Positions 62,350-64,000 of a stretch of 64,000 nucleotides of DNA are shown piece after piece; within the stretch, counting starts at the first letter, position 1; the number at the start of each line of letters is the position of its first letter. The DNA is from Elstera cyanobacteriorum. Lineage in GTDB: Bacteria; Pseudomonadota; Alphaproteobacteria; Elsterales; Elsteraceae. The stretch is taken from positions 1-64,000 of the forward strand of contig NZ_NOXS01000029.1 of the NCBI RefSeq assembly GCF_002251735.1, given 5' to 3'. The notes below the pieces were generated by a model. That model was not told the DNA's origin. It made no database searches and saw nothing but the letters and a program-made list of their open reading frames with translations. Made by a program: the position numbers and the translations under genes.

Positions 62350-63531
62350 ATGAGCTTCAATCCTGCCGCCGTTCGCCCCGATCTCGTGCAGATTCTGACC
62401 GATCTGATCGCCCGCCCCAGCCCGTTCCCCTCCGGCGACTGTACGGCGATCAACGCCTATACCGCCGACCGGCTGAAGCGGGCGGGCTATCAGGTGGAAA
62501 TCCTCGCCCGCTCGGCAGAGACGGAGGCCAAGGGCTACACCAATGTCGTCGCCAAGCTCGGCGGCGGCAGCGGCCCGCGCCTGGTGTTCAATGCCCACGC
62601 TGATACGGTCGCGGTGGGTGAGCGCAGCATGTGGCACACCGATCCCTTCACCGCTGTCGAGAAGGACGGGTTAATCTACGGCCTCGGCGCGGGGAACGGT
62701 AAGGGCAATATGGCAGTGCAAATCTGGCTGGCGGAAGAAATCGCCCGGCGCGGTGGGCCGACCCAGGGCGAGGTCGCCTTTACCTTCGTCTCCGACGAGG
62801 AAAACCTTGGCCCGGATGGCATGTTCTACCTGCGCGAAATTGGCGCGATTAAGCCGGATGTTCTGGTGTTGGGCGCCCAGACCGAAAACCAGCTTATCAC
62901 CGCCGAACGCGGCGTGATGTGGGTGCGGATCGAAACCACCGGCAAGGCGGCCCATGCGGGCAATCCGGCGGCGGGCGATAATGCCATCATGCGGATGCTG
63001 CGCGTTCTCAGTCAGCTCGATGCGACGCTCGCGCCGCGCTTGGCCGCGCGCACCGATGGACCGATGCAATCGACCAACAATATCGGCATGATCCGGGGCG
63101 GCCATAACACCAATGTTGTCCCGAACTTCTGCTGGGTCGAACTCGACCGCCGCGTGCTGCCGACCGAAAAAGTGCCGGATGCTTATGCCGAAATGAAAGC
63201 CATCGTCGATGCGCTGCCGGAACCCGAAGGCACTGTCCGCATCGAGCTGTTGCGCGGCACCAACGGCTTCCGTGCCCCGGAAGGCGGCCAGGGGGTTGGC
63301 GCTTTCCAGCGTGCGATCCAGGGCGTTACCGGCAAGCCCGCGCAGTTCCTCAATGCGACCGGCGTCTCCGACGGGCGTTATTTTGCCGATGATGGCATCG
63401 AAATCATCAACTTTGGTCCCGGCGCGGGCGCCCAAGGCCATGCCGCCAATGAAAGCGTGCCGATCGATCAAATGCTAACCGCCGCCGAAATCCAACTGGC
63501 GATGGTTCAGGATTTGCTGGGCGTAAAATAA
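62350..63531 (+). CDS. M20 family peptidase-like protein with altered bridging residue
   Basis: A 393-residue protein of the ArgE/DapE (M20) family. Metal ligands seen are His83 and Asp85 in NAHADTVAVG, the Glu pair 150-151 in SDEENLG and His364 in AQGHAANESVP. The residue that normally bridges the two metals, Asp in the GRG-x-x-D-x-K motif, is Asn116 here (GLGAGNGKGN). It lies 20 bp after the allantoate-type hydrolase and before puuD, so it may act on a ureide or amide of purine breakdown, but its substrate is unknown. Confidence 0.8.
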   Translation: MSFNPAAVRPDLVQILTDLIARPSPFPSGDCTAINAYTADRLKRAGYQVEILARSAETEAKGYTNVVAKLGGGSGPRLVFNAHADTVAVGERSMWHTDPFTAVEKDGLIYGLGAGNGKGNMAVQIWLAEEIARRGGPTQGEVAFTFVSDEENLGPDGMFYLREIGAIKPDVLVLGAQTENQLITAERGVMWVRIETTGKAAHAGNPAAGDNAIMRMLRVLSQLDATLAPRLAARTDGPMQSTNNIGMIRGGHNTNVVPNFCWVELDRRVLPTEKVPDAYAEMKAIVDALPEPEGTVRIELLRGTNGFRAPEGGQGVGAFQRAIQGVTGKPAQFLNATGVSDGRYFADDGIEIINFGPGAGAQGHAANESVPIDQMLTAAEIQLAMVQDLLGVK

Positions 63532-63553
63532 GAAAGCCAGGACGGAGAGACGG

Positions 63554-64000
63554 ATGGCGCTGGAAGCCTATATGCTCGATTGGGCGCAAATGCTGGTGCG
63601 TTGGCTGCATTTGATTACGGGCATCGCTTGGATCGGCTCGTCCTTCTATTTCGTCTGGCTGGATAACCATCTGGAAGTGCCGCCGAAAGACCCGAACCCG
63701 CGCGTTTATGGGGAGATTTGGTCGGTTCACGGCGGCGGCTTCTACCATAACCGCAAGTTTTTGCAGGGGCCGGGCTGGATTCCCGAAAAGCTGCATTGGT
63801 TCAAATACGAAGCCTATTTTACCTGGATGAGCGGGATGGGCCTGCTGGCGCTGCTCTATTGGGCCGGGGCTTCGACCTTCATGGTCGATCCCGCCGTCCT
63901 GCCGCTCGAACCTTGGCAGGCGGTTGCCATCGGCTTCGGGGTTCTCGTGGGCGGTTGGCTGCTCTACGAAGGCCTTTGCCGAACGGAGTTGGTGAAAAGC
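63554..64000 (+). CDS. puuD: Membrane urate hydroxylase PuuD, 5' part (runs off the window)
   Basis: The first 149 codons of PuuD, the membrane-bound urate oxidase with a cytochrome-c-like C-terminus. Visible are MALEAYMLDWAQMLVRWLHL, ITGIAWIGSSFYFVWLDNHL, GEIWSVHGGGFYHNRKF and HWFKYEAYFTWMSGM, the conserved N-terminal PuuD block with three membrane segments. GACGGAGAGACGG precedes the ATG. The cytochrome domain and the end of the gene are outside the window. Confidence 0.92.
   Translation, partial: MALEAYMLDWAQMLVRWLHLITGIAWIGSSFYFVWLDNHLEVPPKDPNPRVYGEIWSVHGGGFYHNRKFLQGPGWIPEKLHWFKYEAYFTWMSGMGLLALLYWAGASTFMVDPAVLPLEPWQAVAIGFGVLVGGWLLYEGLCRTELVKS

Overview
The window looks like chromosomal DNA of a free-living or plant/soil-associated alphaproteobacterium, probably near the Rhodospirillales. 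This is inferred from the GC-rich, strongly GC3-biased genes and from the gene families present: membrane-bound PuuD, a BMP-type ABC importer with biuret-type cysteine hydrolases, the proteobacterial inositol operon with an IolC-DUF2090 fusion, and a 2-aminoethylphosphonate ABC cluster. No rRNA, tRNA, CRISPR array, prophage or complete insertion sequence was seen. Most of the window is dense operons for scavenging nitrogen, carbon and phosphorus from small organic molecules, each with its own importer and regulator.

Layout. 1-1400 is an AT-rich, rearranged accessory patch: a toxin-activating (HlyC-type) acyltransferase, two tandem paralogous two-helix membrane proteins, a C-terminal relic of an HlyD-type secretion adaptor, and a 47-bp direct repeat showing that the 5' end of the acyltransferase gene is present a second time at the window edge. 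1395-8419 holds housekeeping and stress genes: GST, a Rid-family protein and a thiolase each divergent from a TetR regulator with visible palindromic operators, an ASCH protein, a peptide-deformylase-like protein lacking two metal ligands, and a PepSY protein divergent from a two-component system. 8529-17890 is an allophanate/biuret (possibly triuret) unit: allophanate hydrolase, GntR regulator, HpxZ/AtzH-like protein, two cysteine hydrolases and a BMP-type ABC importer, with a shared TTGCATACAA-like site. 18057-22790 holds an orphan Bug binding protein, ornithine cyclodeaminase and arginase with an Lrp regulator, and a diguanylate cyclase.

22866-36434 is a complete myo-inositol system (iolB, small membrane protein, iolE, iolD, iolC, iolG, RpiR regulator, ABC importer, second dehydrogenase, methylmalonate-semialdehyde dehydrogenase). 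36544-44099 is a phosphonate system: HD oxygenase-like protein, FAD oxidoreductase, 2-AEP-type ABC importer, phosphonoacetaldehyde hydrolase and LysR regulator, with no PhnW transaminase. 44074-47605 is a TetR-controlled EmrAB-type efflux pump, followed by a two-component system and a DUF4173-type membrane protein (47602-50736). 50957 to the right edge is a purine degradation region: adenine deaminase, xanthine dehydrogenase XdhABC, an ABC importer, PuuE allantoinase, an allantoate-amidohydrolase-like enzyme, an M20 peptidase-like protein and the start of PuuD. Two near-perfect RutR-type boxes sit in front of its two leftward units.

How it fits together. Purines are taken to allantoin and allantoate, arginine to ornithine, proline and urea, and biuret (perhaps triuret, a side product of urate oxidation) to allophanate, then ammonia and CO2. 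Inositol and phosphonates supply carbon and phosphorus. In three of the four complete ABC-importer operons, a strong hairpin or hairpin cluster lies directly after the binding-protein gene, a layout expected to make more binding protein than membrane components.
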